Positions 8,676-15,876 are shown, counted from the first letter of the stretch. The stretch: DNA of 64,000 nt from Streptomyces polyasparticus (GCF_014493765.1 NZ_JACTVJ010000006.1:124001-188000); one strand, 5' to 3'. A program made the numbers and translations. The notes: generated by a model not told the origin, from the letters alone.

Positions 8676-9069
8676 CCCGTCCGCCTTCCCGAGCTGGATC
8701 CGTCAGGAAGACGTTCGCAATCCGGATGCCCCCACCACGAGACAGCAGACTCCCCAGCCGGGGTGTAGCTCGCTCCACCCCCTGCCTCAGGTGTACGGCG
8801 TCATTGCTCGTGGTCCGTACATCCAGAGTCCTGCCGGCCGCCCGGTCCGGCACGCCGGGCGGCCGCCTGGTCCGGCAGGGCGAGCGGTGGGCCGGGATGG
8901 CGCGGCGGGGCTGTCTGGAGGCCGACGGGCCGGCGGGGCCTCGGCATTACCTCTGACGTAATCGACCACCCCACCCCCCGCCCGGCATGGTGATCTCACG
9001 GCCACCGGGGCGGCGCACTCCGGCCCGGCGGCCGGCTCACTCATTCGTATCGCGTCGGAGGTAGATCCC
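8676..9069. promoter_or_regulatory. 394-bp divergent intergenic region
   Basis: This gene-free region separates the ABC exporter operon (minus) from a membrane-protein gene (plus). It holds the palindrome at 8760-8781 and, just before 9070, a GGAGGTAG ribosome site. The rest is very G/C-rich, with CCGGC/GCCGG runs at 8835-8890. I see no convincing ORF, RNA gene or repeat in it otherwise. Confidence 0.6.
8760..8781. promoter_or_regulatory. Palindromic operator candidate (copy 2)
   Basis: An inverted repeat, GGGGTGTAG / CTCCACCCC with a 4-nt spacer (one arm mismatch), differs from the 1813-1834 site at 2 of 22 positions. It lies 85 bp upstream of the start of the ABC ATPase gene. Because the other copy precedes the sensor-kinase operon, a common regulator is the simplest explanation. 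Confidence 0.6.
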
Positions 9070-9489
9070 ATGTCCGCGTTCACTGTCGCCGGCCCCCTGC
9101 GTACCCGCGAACCCCGCGCCGCGCTCCGTCTCTTTCTCGGGCTCGACGCCGTCGTCACCGGGGCCAACGGGCTCGCCTACGCCGTGGCCTCCGGGCCGCT
9201 CGGGCGCCTCCTGGGGGTCGACGACGGGCTGCTGCTCGCGCTCGGCCTCGGCCTTCTCGCCTACGCGGCCGGGGTCGGCGTCCTCGCCGCCCGCAAGGAG
9301 CCGCCCGTGCTGCCCGTACGCGCCGTCGTCGAGATCAACCTCGCCTGGGCGGTGATGAGCGTCGTCGCCCTGGTGGTGTGGTTCAGCCCGAGCACCGCGG
9401 GCACGGTGTGGATCCCGATGCAGGCCCTGACCGTGGCCGGCTTCGCGGCGCTCCAGTACACCGCTCTGCGGGCGATGGCCAAGGGCTGA
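9070..9489 (+). CDS. Hypothetical four-TM membrane protein
   Basis: A 139-residue integral membrane protein with no recognised function. Four hydrophobic segments are visible at about 21-42 (LFLGLDAVVTGANGLAYAVA), 52-72 (GLLLALGLGLLAYAAGVGVL), 83-106 (VVEINLAWAVMSVVALVVWF) and 113-135. A polar N-terminus (SAFTVAGPLRTREPRA) precedes them. The start is ATG with GGAGGTAG at a good distance. It is divergent from the ABC exporter and convergent with the MmyB-type regulator gene, nine bases apart. Similar small membrane proteins are common in Streptomyces, but none has a role I can name. Confidence 0.75.
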   Translation: MSAFTVAGPLRTREPRAALRLFLGLDAVVTGANGLAYAVASGPLGRLLGVDDGLLLALGLGLLAYAAGVGVLAARKEPPVLPVRAVVEINLAWAVMSVVALVVWFSPSTAGTVWIPMQALTVAGFAALQYTALRAMAKG

Positions 9490-9498
9490 AGCGGGGCG

Positions 9499-10326
9499 TC
9501 AAGGAAGCAGACTCTGAAGGTACTTGACCGTCGCCGGGTCGGCCGGGAGCAGCGTCTCGATGGCCAGCTCGGCCACGGTCACGTCCATGGGGGTGTTGAA
9601 CGTGGAGATCGACGAGATGAAGGACAGCGTCCGGCCGTCGTGCTCGATCTGCAGTGGCAGCGCGACATACGCCGTGGGCGAGGACCCCGCGGCGCTCTCG
9701 CCCGGATCGTCCACCGGATACGCCGCCACCTCCTCGTACAGCTCCCTGAGCGCATCCGAACGGAACAGGGCGATCTGCCGCTCCATCTGGTGCAGGAGAT
9801 GCCCCCGCCACTCGGCGAGATTGCGGATCCTCGGCGCGAGGCCGCGCGGATGCAGGGTCAGCCGCATCGCGTTCAGCGGCGATGTCAGCAAGTCCTCGGA
9901 CAGGCCGTCGAGCAGCATCGCGATCCCGCGGTTCGCGGCGATCACGTTGTACGTCGCGTCCACGATCAGCGCCGGATACGGCTCGTATCCCTGCAGCAGC
10001 TGTTCGAGGCCCTCGCGCAGGGTGCCGAGCTCGTCGAGCGGGGTCTCCGGGAAGCGCGGGGCGTAACCTGCCGCGAGCAGCAGGGCGTTGCGTTCGCGCA
10101 CCGGAACGTCCAGGTGGTCGGCGATCCGCAGCAGGAACTCCTCGCTCGGGCGTGAACGCCCCGTCTCCACGAAGCTGATGTGGCGGGCGGAGGAGTCGGC
10201 CCGCAGCGCCAGTTCGAGCTGGCTGATCCTGCGCTGTTCGCGCCAGGCCCGAAGGAGTGGTCCCGCGCCCTTGGCCGGGGCGGGCTGCTGGGCGGGTGCC
10301 TTCTCGGTGGCTGCGACGGGAGTCAT
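9499..10326 (-). CDS. MmyB-type helix-turn-helix transcriptional regulator
   Basis: A 275-residue regulator. An XRE-like helix-turn-helix (residues about 30-85: LLRAWREQRRISQLELALRADSSARHISFVETGRSRPSEEFLLRIAD) is followed by a PAS-like MmyB ligand-binding domain with the typical stretches LLLAAGYAPRF, YPALIVDATYNVIAAN and AYVALPLQIEHDGRTLSFIS. This family binds fatty-acid-like ligands in characterised members; the ligand here is unknown. I chose the ATG at 10326 (MTPVAATEKAP). Its upstream sequence has TACCGT seven bases before the ATG and no ribosome site, so a leaderless mRNA is likely. Confidence 0.9.
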   Translation of the reverse strand: MTPVAATEKAPAQQPAPAKGAGPLLRAWREQRRISQLELALRADSSARHISFVETGRSRPSEEFLLRIADHLDVPVRERNALLLAAGYAPRFPETPLDELGTLREGLEQLLQGYEPYPALIVDATYNVIAANRGIAMLLDGLSEDLLTSPLNAMRLTLHPRGLAPRIRNLAEWRGHLLHQMERQIALFRSDALRELYEEVAAYPVDDPGESAAGSSPTAYVALPLQIEHDGRTLSFISSISTFNTPMDVTVAELAIETLLPADPATVKYLQSLLP

Positions 10327-10433
10327 GGATCCGACGGTAGAGCATCCGTGCGACCGCGGGGCATCCGTCGTCGCAGGTCTGTGGCACGCTGAAGGTGCCG
10401 ATGGGTTTCCGGCGCGTAGCTGAGGAGTACGCC

Positions 10434-10739
10434 ATGTCTGTCGAACCGCTGTCGCAGAAGGACATCGAGGACCGCCTGCGCGAACTGCCCGGCTGGTCAC
10501 TCGCCGTTGACCGCCTCGAGCGCACCTACCGTCTCGGATCGCATTTCGCGGCGACCGCGATGGTGGTGCATATCGCCCAGGTCCAGGAGGAGTTGGACCA
10601 CCACTCGGACCTCACGCTCGGCTACAACACCGTCGGTTTGTCCGTGAACACGCACAGCGTCGGCGGCGCCGTCACCGAGCTCGACTTCGCGCTCGCCGAG
10701 CGCGTGGAGGCGCTGGCCGCAGGACACGGAGCGAGCTGA
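10434..10739 (+). CDS. 4a-hydroxytetrahydrobiopterin dehydratase
   Basis: A 101-residue pterin-4a-carbinolamine dehydratase (PhhB/PCD family), which dehydrates the 4a-hydroxy pterin formed by aromatic amino acid hydroxylases or acts in pterin recycling. The active-site block is visible: ELDHHSDLTLGYNTVGLSVNTHSVGG with the paired His. The N-terminus LSQKDIEDRLRELPGWSL is typical. The ATG at 10434 follows GAGGAG, and the length matches the family (about 100 residues). The final codons (GHGAS, stop) lie in a 39-bp tandem duplication shared with the start of the next gene. Confidence 0.92.
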   Translation: MSVEPLSQKDIEDRLRELPGWSLAVDRLERTYRLGSHFAATAMVVHIAQVQEELDHHSDLTLGYNTVGLSVNTHSVGGAVTELDFALAERVEALAAGHGAS

Positions 10740-10799
10740 GTGCTGGACTGCACCATCGAAGGATACGGAGCGAGCTGAGTGCTGGACTACACCGCCGAG
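10722..10799 (+). repeat. 39-bp tandem duplication across a gene junction
   Basis: Units 10722-10760 and 10761-10799 agree at 34 of 39 positions. Each contains the motif ACGGAGCGAGCTGAGTGCTG, that is, a stop codon overlapping a GTG start. In the first copy the GTG at 10740 opens a 12-codon frame ending at the second copy's stop. In the second copy the GTG at 10779 starts the methyltransferase. The first copy therefore looks like a vestigial start. Confidence 0.8.
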
Positions 10800-11507
10800 G
10801 CCGCCGTCTACGACCGTACGCGCGGCGGGGTGCCGCGGGCCGAGGCCGCGGCCGCCGCGGTACGCGGGCTCCTTCCGGCGGACGCCCGGCGACTGCTCGA
10901 CCTGGCCTGCGGTACGGGGATCGTGACGGAGCGGCTTGGTCGTCCCGGCCTGCAAGTGATGGGCGTGGACGCGGCGTTCGGGATGGCGGCGCGGGCGGCC
11001 GAGCGGCTGCCGGGGCGCGTCGTCCTTGGCGACGGCACGCGACTGCCGTTCGCCGCGGGCGCGTTCGATGCGGTCAGCGCGGTGTGGCTGCTGCATCTGC
11101 TGCCGGACGTGGAGCCGGTGCTCGCGGAGTGTGCGCGGGTGCTGCGGCCGGGTGGGGTGCTCCTGGCCACGGTGGACAAGGATGCCGGGCACAATGTGGG
11201 CTCGGACATCGACGCGGTGTTTGCTCCGTATCTGCGGCCGCATGCGTCGGACGAGTTCGAGCTGGTGTGCGCGGCGGCGGGACGGCACGGGCTGCGTACC
11301 GTGGCTGAGACCGTCTTCCCCGGTCATGGCCAGGGGCGCTCGCCGCGGACGGTGGCCGCTGCGCTGCGGGCGGGCCGGTATGTCTCGCGGGTGGCTGCGG
11401 TGGGCCCGGACCTGGAGGCGCTCGCCGGGGCGGTGGAGTCCCTGCCGGACCCGGACGGGCCGCGCCCCGAGCCCCGCTTCCGTCTGGTCGCGCTCCAGCG
11501 TTTCTAG
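10779..11507 (+). CDS. Class I SAM-dependent methyltransferase
   Basis: A 242-residue methyltransferase of the UbiE/BioC-like class. Motif I is LLDLACGTGIVTERL (SAM-binding glycines), motif II includes VMGVDAAFGMAARAAERLP, and the post-motif stretches VVLGDGTRLPFAAGAFDAV and ARVLRPGGVLLATVDKDAG are classic. The acceptor substrate is unknown. The GTG at 10779 follows a GGAGCGAG-type site and sits in the second unit of the tandem duplication. It is probably cotranscribed with the carbinolamine dehydratase 39 bp upstream. Its stop is followed directly by dispersed-repeat copy A. Confidence 0.9.
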   Translation: MLDYTAEAAVYDRTRGGVPRAEAAAAAVRGLLPADARRLLDLACGTGIVTERLGRPGLQVMGVDAAFGMAARAAERLPGRVVLGDGTRLPFAAGAFDAVSAVWLLHLLPDVEPVLAECARVLRPGGVLLATVDKDAGHNVGSDIDAVFAPYLRPHASDEFELVCAAAGRHGLRTVAETVFPGHGQGRSPRTVAAALRAGRYVSRVAAVGPDLEALAGAVESLPDPDGPRPEPRFRLVALQRF

Positions 11508-11510
11508 CCC

Positions 11511-11610
11511 CCACCCCGCCCCTTCCCGAAACCGAGGGCTCTGCCCCCTGCACCCCCACTGGGGCTGCGCCCCCAGACCCCGCCGTCCTCAAACGCCGGA
11601 CGGGCTGGGT
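11511..11610 (+). repeat. Dispersed G/C-rich repeat, copy A
   Basis: This starts right after the methyltransferase stop with CCCCACCCCGCCCCTTCCCG and ends TCAAACGCCGGACGGGCTGG. The two ends match copies at 16848-16936 and 48427-48518; the centre differs. It contains a strong stem (CTGGGGGC/GCCCCCAG-like) and could end transcription. Confidence 0.65.
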
Positions 11611-11701
11611 TTGCCGGAACCGCAACAGAACTTGCCACCCCGCCCGGAGGCCCGGACGCTGGAGGCGACCGATGAGGACGCACACGGCGCGGGAGACAGA
11701 C

Positions 11702-12640
11702 ATGGCACATGACGGGCACAACCACGGCAGCCACACCGACCACGCGAGCCACAGCCACACGCACGCCCACGCTCACGCCCATGAGAGCAAGGACCTCGAC
11801 TGGGGCGCGATGGCCGAGTACCTGGAGCAGCGCGCCACCGTCTTCGCCCCGCAGTACACGGGCATCATCGAGGACCTCGCCGCCGACCTCCGCGACCGCT
11901 CCCACACCCCCAAGCGCATCTTCGACGCGGGCGCCGGCCCGGGCATCCTCACCTGCCGCCTCGCCGAGGCCTTCCCCGAGGCCGAGGCGTACGCGGTGGA
12001 CGCGGCCCGCCCGCTGCTCGAGCGGGCGCAGGAGCGCGCCAAGAACAAGGGCCTCGACACCCGCGTACGGACGCACGAGGCCGAGCTCCCCGACGGGCTC
12101 GACGCGCTCGGGCAGGCCGATGTCATCTGGCTCGGCCAGTCCCTGCACCACATGGGCGACCAGCAGGCCGCCCTCACCAAGCTCGCCGGATCCCTGGCCC
12201 CCGGCGGTGTGCTCGTGCTGCTCGAAGGCGGTCTGTCCACGCGCTTCCTGCCCAGGGACTTCGGGTTCGGACGGCCGGGTCTGGAGAACCGGATCGAGGC
12301 CGTACGCGACAACTGGTTCAACGAGATGCGCGAGTCCCTGCACGGCGCCAAGCGCGAGACCGAGCACTGGCCCGCGATGCTGGTGGCGGCCGGCCTGCGC
12401 CCCACCGCCACCCGCAGCTACCTGATCGACCGGCCCGCCCCGCCCTCGCCCGAGGCCCGCGCGCACATCCTGGACACGTTCACGCGCAGCCGAGAGATGG
12501 TCGGCGAGCACCTGGACGCCGAGGACCGCGCCGCGCTCGACCGGCTCCTCGACCCCGCGGACGAGCTGAGCCTGCACCGGCGCGACGACGTATTCGTACT
12601 CGGCGCGCAGAGCGTGCACTTCGCGGTGAAGCAGCCGTAG
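11702..12640 (+). CDS. SAM-dependent methyltransferase with His-rich N-terminus
   Basis: A 312-residue class I methyltransferase. The first 27 residues contain 11 histidines in an alternating pattern (SHTHAHAHAHE near residues 18-28), likely a metal-binding tail. The catalytic core follows: motif I IFDAGAGPGILTCRLAEAFP, AYAVDAARPLLERA, then DVIWLGQSLHHMGDQQAAL and LAPGGVLVLLEGG. The C-terminal region carries HFAVKQP. The ATG at 11702 follows GGGAG. An upstream in-frame ATG at 11672 would add ten residues and is less likely. The substrate is unknown. The gene is isolated between repeat copy A and the clpP3 promoter. Confidence 0.88.
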   Translation: MAHDGHNHGSHTDHASHSHTHAHAHAHESKDLDWGAMAEYLEQRATVFAPQYTGIIEDLAADLRDRSHTPKRIFDAGAGPGILTCRLAEAFPEAEAYAVDAARPLLERAQERAKNKGLDTRVRTHEAELPDGLDALGQADVIWLGQSLHHMGDQQAALTKLAGSLAPGGVLVLLEGGLSTRFLPRDFGFGRPGLENRIEAVRDNWFNEMRESLHGAKRETEHWPAMLVAAGLRPTATRSYLIDRPAPPSPEARAHILDTFTRSREMVGEHLDAEDRAALDRLLDPADELSLHRRDDVFVLGAQSVHFAVKQP

Positions 12641-12661
12641 CGCGGTCGTCGTCGGATGCGC

Positions 12662-12691
12662 TCTGCCCTCGGCGAATCTGCCGAGGGCCAA
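12662..12691 (+). promoter_or_regulatory. Two adjacent PopR-box-like sites before clpP3
   Basis: Two consecutive elements, TCTGCCCTCGGCGAA (12662-12676) and TCTGCCGAGGGCCAA (12677-12691), resemble the PopR/ClgR-type box TCTGCC-N3-GGCAGA known from Streptomyces clpP promoters. The left half-site is perfect in both and the right half is degenerate. They lie about 80-105 bp upstream of clpP3, as expected for activator sites. The assignment rests on motif recall and context. Confidence 0.6.
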
Positions 12692-12767
12692 GATCCCTTA
12701 CGCCGGCGATCCCGGGCGCCGAAGGTGGAGACACAGCAAGCCGGCACCCACCACGTAAGGAGGAGCG

Positions 12768-13394
12768 ATGATCCCGTATGCGAACGACGGCGACACCGCC
12801 CCCAGCCGCTACGACGACCACCTCGCCGCCCAACTCCTCAGCCAGCGCATCGTGTTCCTGGGCACCCAGGTCGACGAGGTGTCCGCGAACCGGATCTGCT
12901 CGCAGCTGCTGCTCCTGAGCGCCGAGGACGCGCGCACCGACATCAGCCTGTACATCAACAGCCCCGGCGGCTCCGTGCACGCCGGGCTCGCGATCTACGA
13001 CACGATGCGGCTGATCCCCAACGACGTCTCGACGCTCGCGATGGGATTCGCCGCGAGCATGGGCCAGTTCCTGCTCTGCGTCGGCGCCCCGGGCAAGCGC
13101 TATGCCCTGCCGAACGCGCGGATCATGATGCACCAGCCGTCCGCCGGCATCGGCGGGCAGACCGCGGACATCGCGATCCAGGCGGAGAACCTGGAGTTCA
13201 TGAAGAAGTCCATGGAGCGCCTCACGGCCGAGCACACCGGGCAGAGCCCGGAGACCATCGCGCGCGACGGCGACCGCGACCGGTGGTTCACGGCCGAACA
13301 GGCCAAGGAGTACGGGATGGTCGACCACGTGCTCGCCTCCCTCGACGACGTACGGCCGAAGAGTGCGAAGCCGCGTATCGGACTGGGGGTCTGA
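12768..13394 (+). CDS. clpP3: ATP-dependent Clp protease proteolytic subunit ClpP3
   Basis: A 208-residue serine protease subunit of the ClpP tetradecamer, which degrades proteins unfolded by ClpX/ClpC. The full triad is present: Ser97 ([11 protein letters not shown]), His122 (IMMHQPSAG) and Asp171 (DGDRDRWF). YINSPGGSV forms the oxyanion region. The ATG at 12768 is preceded by AAGGAGGAG. It is followed two bases later by clpP4, which is likely to form mixed rings with it. In Streptomyces this pair is a back-up set expressed under PopR when ClpP1P2 is lacking, and the convergent gene here looks like popR. Confidence 0.95.
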   Translation: MIPYANDGDTAPSRYDDHLAAQLLSQRIVFLGTQVDEVSANRICSQLLLLSAEDARTDISLYINSPGGSVHAGLAIYDTMRLIPNDVSTLAMGFAASMGQFLLCVGAPGKRYALPNARIMMHQPSAGIGGQTADIAIQAENLEFMKKSMERLTAEHTGQSPETIARDGDRDRWFTAEQAKEYGMVDHVLASLDDVRPKSAKPRIGLGV

Positions 13395-13396
13395 CG

Positions 13397-14002
13397 ATGG
13401 GGCAGTACACGATTCCGAGCGTCATCGAGCGCACTGCGCAGGGTGAGCGGGTCGCCGACATCTACAGCCGTCTGCTCTCCGAGCGGATCGTCTTCCTCGG
13501 CACGGAGATCGACGACGGCGTCGCCAACGTCATCATCGCGCAGCTGCTGCACCTGGAGTCCTCGGCGCCCGAGCGGGAGATCTCGATCTACCTCAACTCG
13601 CCGGGTGGATCGTTCACTTCGCTGATGGCGATCTACGACACGATGTCGTTCATCACCGCCCCGATCGCCACGTTCTGTGTGGGCCAGGCCGCCTCCACCG
13701 CGGCGGTGCTGCTCGCCGGCGGTGATCCCGGGCGGCGGTTCATCCTGGAGCACGCGCGGGTGCTGCTCGGGCAGCCCGCGGCCGGCGGGTCGCAGGGCAC
13801 GGTCTCCGATCTCGCCCTGCAGGCAAAGGAGATGGTGCGGATCCGGTCGCAGGTCGAGGAGGTGCTCGCCCGGCATACCCGCCATGACGTGGCGACCCTG
13901 CGGGCCGACATGGACCGCGACAAGGTGTTCACGGCCGAGGAGGCCGTGGCGTACGGACTCGCGGACGAGATTTTGAGCCGCCGTCTGGTGCGGGCGGCCT
14001 GA
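13397..14002 (+). CDS. clpP4: Clp protease subunit ClpP4 lacking the catalytic His
   Basis: A 201-residue ClpP-family subunit. Ser100 ([13 protein letters not shown]) and the Asp region (DMDRDKVF, Asp175) are kept. At the position equivalent to His122 of ClpP3 the sequence reads [11 protein letters not shown], so glycine (residue 125) replaces the catalytic histidine. The subunit should therefore be proteolytically weak or dead by itself and act as a partner of ClpP3 in hetero-rings. The oxyanion stretch YLNSPGGSF is intact. The ATG at 13397 lies two bases after the clpP3 stop. I believe this replacement recurs in Streptomyces ClpP4 sequences but cannot check. A strong hairpin terminator follows. 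Confidence 0.92.
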   Translation: MGQYTIPSVIERTAQGERVADIYSRLLSERIVFLGTEIDDGVANVIIAQLLHLESSAPEREISIYLNSPGGSFTSLMAIYDTMSFITAPIATFCVGQAASTAAVLLAGGDPGRRFILEHARVLLGQPAAGGSQGTVSDLALQAKEMVRIRSQVEEVLARHTRHDVATLRADMDRDKVFTAEEAVAYGLADEILSRRLVRAA

Positions 14003-14019
14003 GGTACGGCACAGCAAAG

Positions 14020-14048
14020 GTGGGGTCCGGCCGTCTGCCGGACCCCAC
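14020..14048 (+). terminator. Hairpin terminator after clpP4
   Basis: Perfect 12-bp arms, GTGGGGTCCGGC / GCCGGACCCCAC with a 5-nt loop, lie 17 bp downstream of the clpP4 stop. They sit between the convergent clpP4 and popR genes, so the hairpin can serve both. Confidence 0.8.
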
Positions 14049-14052
14049 TTGA

Positions 14053-14118
14053 GTGTGTTCAGGCCGCGAGCGGGACCCCGCTCCCGTGTGTTCAGGCCGC
14101 GAGCCGGACCTCGCCCCG
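14053..14118 (-). repeat. 33-bp tandem duplication of the popR 3' end
   Basis: Units 14053-14085 and 14086-14118 agree at 29 of 33 positions. The right unit encodes the PopR C-terminus (VRLAA, stop). The left unit lies downstream of the stop and would encode VPLAA, stop. The duplicated segment carries the C-terminal Ala-Ala tail that is the degradation signal in PopR. Confidence 0.75.
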
Positions 14119-14508
14119 GCCGAGCGTGGACACGCTCGTCGAGACGCCCGTCGAGGCCTGCGCGGGTGCGACGGAGGTGAGGGCGGTGACCTTCACGATC
14201 TCGCCCTGCACCCGTCCGAGCAGCTCGGCGAGGGAGAGACCGAGGGCCCGGGCCGCGGCGGCGAGCACCTCGGACGAGGCCTCCTTGCGTCCGCGTTCGA
14301 CCTCGGAGAGATACGGCATCGAGATGCGCGCCTCGTCCGCGACGTCCTTCAACGTCCGCTGCTGCGCGAGCCGTTCACTGCGCAGGACATCGCCGACGAG
14401 GTCCCGCCAGAGCGGCTCCCGGGGCGGGGCGGCCTGGGGCGCGGAGCGTCCGCCGGGCCGCAGCTGGATGACACGGGCGTCTTTGGACCTGCTCTCGTGG
14501 CTGCTCAC
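14092..14508 (-). CDS. popR: PopR-like XRE transcriptional activator
   Basis: A 138-residue regulator of the ClgR/PopR type. The helix-turn-helix at about residues 45-100 reads LAQQRTLKDVADEARISMPYLSEVERGRKEASSEVLAAAARALG, close to the ClgR consensus. The C-terminus ends in LAA. In S. lividans PopR the two terminal alanines make the protein a ClpP1P2 substrate, so clpP3P4 is switched on only when that protease fails. Convergence with clpP3-clpP4, the PopR-like boxes upstream of clpP3, and a near-perfect box upstream of this gene (14554-14568) support the identity. What remains inference is the exact orthology. Confidence 0.85.
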   Translation of the reverse strand: MSSHESRSKDARVIQLRPGGRSAPQAAPPREPLWRDLVGDVLRSERLAQQRTLKDVADEARISMPYLSEVERGRKEASSEVLAAAARALGLSLAELLGRVQGEIVKVTALTSVAPAQASTGVSTSVSTLGRGEVRLAA

Positions 14509-14553
14509 CTCTCCAGCCTAGGAGGGGAGGTGCGGCCTGGCGTGCCGGAACGT

Positions 14554-14568
14554 TCTGCTGTCGGCAGA
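14554..14568 (-). promoter_or_regulatory. PopR box upstream of popR
   Basis: TCTGCTGTCGGCAGA matches TCTGCC-N3-GGCAGA with one mismatch and is itself a near-perfect palindrome. It lies 46-60 bp upstream of the popR start, which suggests autoregulation by PopR or cross-regulation by its paralogue ClgR. Confidence 0.7.
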
Positions 14569-14600
14569 AGCAGACGCCGCGAAACCGGCAAATGGTCCGA

Positions 14601-14930
14601 TCAAGGGTGCGCCGGCTGGCTGCCGCGCTCCTCGTCATGCCGGGCGAGAAGCGCGAGCAGGGTCGCCACCGTCACGCCGGCATCGGCCGGATGACGCAGT
14701 GGCGTGCCTTCCTCGATCCGGTACGTGTTGGACCGGCCCTGCCGCGTGTGCGAGAGGTAATCCGCGGATTCCAGGTCGGCGATGATCCGCTGGACCGCAC
14801 GCTCCGTGAGTCTGCAGTGCGCGGCGATGTCGCGGATGCGGGCGGAGGGGTCGTCGGCGATCGCGGCAAGCACCCGGGCGTGGTTGGTGAGGAACGTCCA
14901 GCCCGAGTGTGCTTCAGGTACAGCTCCCAT
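14601..14930 (-). CDS. Winged-helix (MarR-like) transcriptional regulator
   Basis: A 109-residue DNA-binding protein. The body is a single winged helix: GWTFLTNHARVLAAIADDPSARIRDIAAHCRLTERAVQRIIADLESADYLSHTRQGRSNTYRI, that is, helices 1-3 and the wing. A short C-terminal helix (VTVATLLALLARHDEERG) may dimerise. The ATG at 14930 begins MGAVPEAHSG; no strong ribosome site is visible. It is divergent from the STAS-ANTAR gene; the A/T-rich spacer between them has direct repeats that could be its operator. The ligand is unknown. Confidence 0.85.
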   Translation of the reverse strand: MGAVPEAHSGWTFLTNHARVLAAIADDPSARIRDIAAHCRLTERAVQRIIADLESADYLSHTRQGRSNTYRIEEGTPLRHPADAGVTVATLLALLARHDEERGSQPAHP

Positions 14931-14955
14931 CCGTTCAGCATAGGACGTTGCTTTC

Positions 14956-14996
14956 GCGTATTCCAACAGGCGAATCAGGATTGGCGTATTGCAATA
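14956..14996. promoter_or_regulatory. A/T-rich direct repeats in divergent promoter
   Basis: GCGTATTCCAA (14956) and GCGTATTGCAA (14984) are 28 bp apart. The second sits in the perfect palindrome TATTGCAATA (14987-14996). In this 65-75 percent G/C context such A/T-rich repeats stand out, and they are plausible operator/promoter elements for the divergent winged-helix and STAS-ANTAR genes. Confidence 0.4.
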
Positions 14997-15101
14997 GACG
15001 AAATCTCTTTCGGGCATCTCTTGACGGGTGAAGCTCTCATGCGGAGGCTTTAGGGGAGTGGAACGTACCTGTGCGCAGGAAGAGCTCGGGGAGTCAACGT
15101 C

Positions 15102-15800
15102 ATGGCAGAGCAGTCGAGTTCGTCGGCCGACTGTGCGCGCCCGCTGGAGCTCGGCGTCCATGTCGTCGGCGACCGCTGGCTGGTCGTGGTGGGCGGCGAC
15201 GTCGACGCGCAGGCGGCGCCGCTGCTGTACGGAACGCTGCGCGAGGCGCTCGGGCGTGCGCGCGGAGGGATCGAACTCGACCTGGGCAAGGTGGAGTTCT
15301 GCCACTGCTCAGATCTCAACACCTTGCTGCTGATCCGCGGACAGGCGCTGGACAGCGGCAAGACGGTCACCGTACGGGAGGTGAGCACCGCAGTGGGACG
15401 GCTGCTCGATGTCACGCACACCCGGCCGCTGTTCATGTCCGAGAGTGCACCCGTCACGCCGGTGGGCGAGGACCAGGATGACGCTCGGCAGGAGCCGGCG
15501 GGCGGTCTGCCCGTGGACGCGGCGCAGGATCTCTTTCTCGAAGTGGTGCAGCTGCGGCGGGCCATGGAGACACGTCCGGTCATCGACATGGCCAGGGGTG
15601 TGCTGATGGCGTCGTTCGCGCTCAATCCGGACGACGCGTGGAGCGTGCTCGTCGAGGTGTCGCAGCACAGCAACACCAAGCTGCACCGCCTCGCCCAGGA
15701 CCTGGTGGACTCCGTCACGGGCGGTGCGTTACCGCCGGACGTACGGCAGATGCTCGCCGCCGCGGTCGAGGCGCACACGGCCGCCGGACGCACGGTCTGA
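15102..15800 (+). CDS. STAS-ANTAR fusion protein
   Basis: A 232-residue regulator combining two signalling domains. Residues about 15-115 form an anti-sigma-factor-antagonist (STAS) fold with the phosphorylatable Ser in EFCHCSDLNTLL (Ser70). Residues about 140-200 form an ANTAR RNA-binding domain (LRRAMETRPVIDMARGVLMASFALNPDDAWSVLVEVSQHSNTKLHRLAQDLV). A plausible role is coupling a partner-switching (kinase/phosphatase) signal to transcription antitermination at paired hairpins in target mRNAs. The ATG at 15102 follows GGGGAG with spacing longer than ideal (an upstream start is possible). It stands alone, divergent from the winged-helix regulator. No target hairpin pair was recognised nearby. 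Confidence 0.88.
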   Translation: MAEQSSSSADCARPLELGVHVVGDRWLVVVGGDVDAQAAPLLYGTLREALGRARGGIELDLGKVEFCHCSDLNTLLLIRGQALDSGKTVTVREVSTAVGRLLDVTHTRPLFMSESAPVTPVGEDQDDARQEPAGGLPVDAAQDLFLEVVQLRRAMETRPVIDMARGVLMASFALNPDDAWSVLVEVSQHSNTKLHRLAQDLVDSVTGGALPPDVRQMLAAAVEAHTAAGRTV

Positions 15801-15876
15801 GCCGGCACCCGTCTTGTACGGGCGGCGGCTCAGGCCGTGCGAGGGGATCCGGCGGCAGGTGGCCGGCGGCCGGCGA

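Noticed and set aside
8425-8961. Plus-strand frame in the exporter/intergenic region
   Set aside because: Its first half is antisense to the ABC ATPase and the rest is biased junk without a domain. The 8676-9069 region is better read as promoter DNA.
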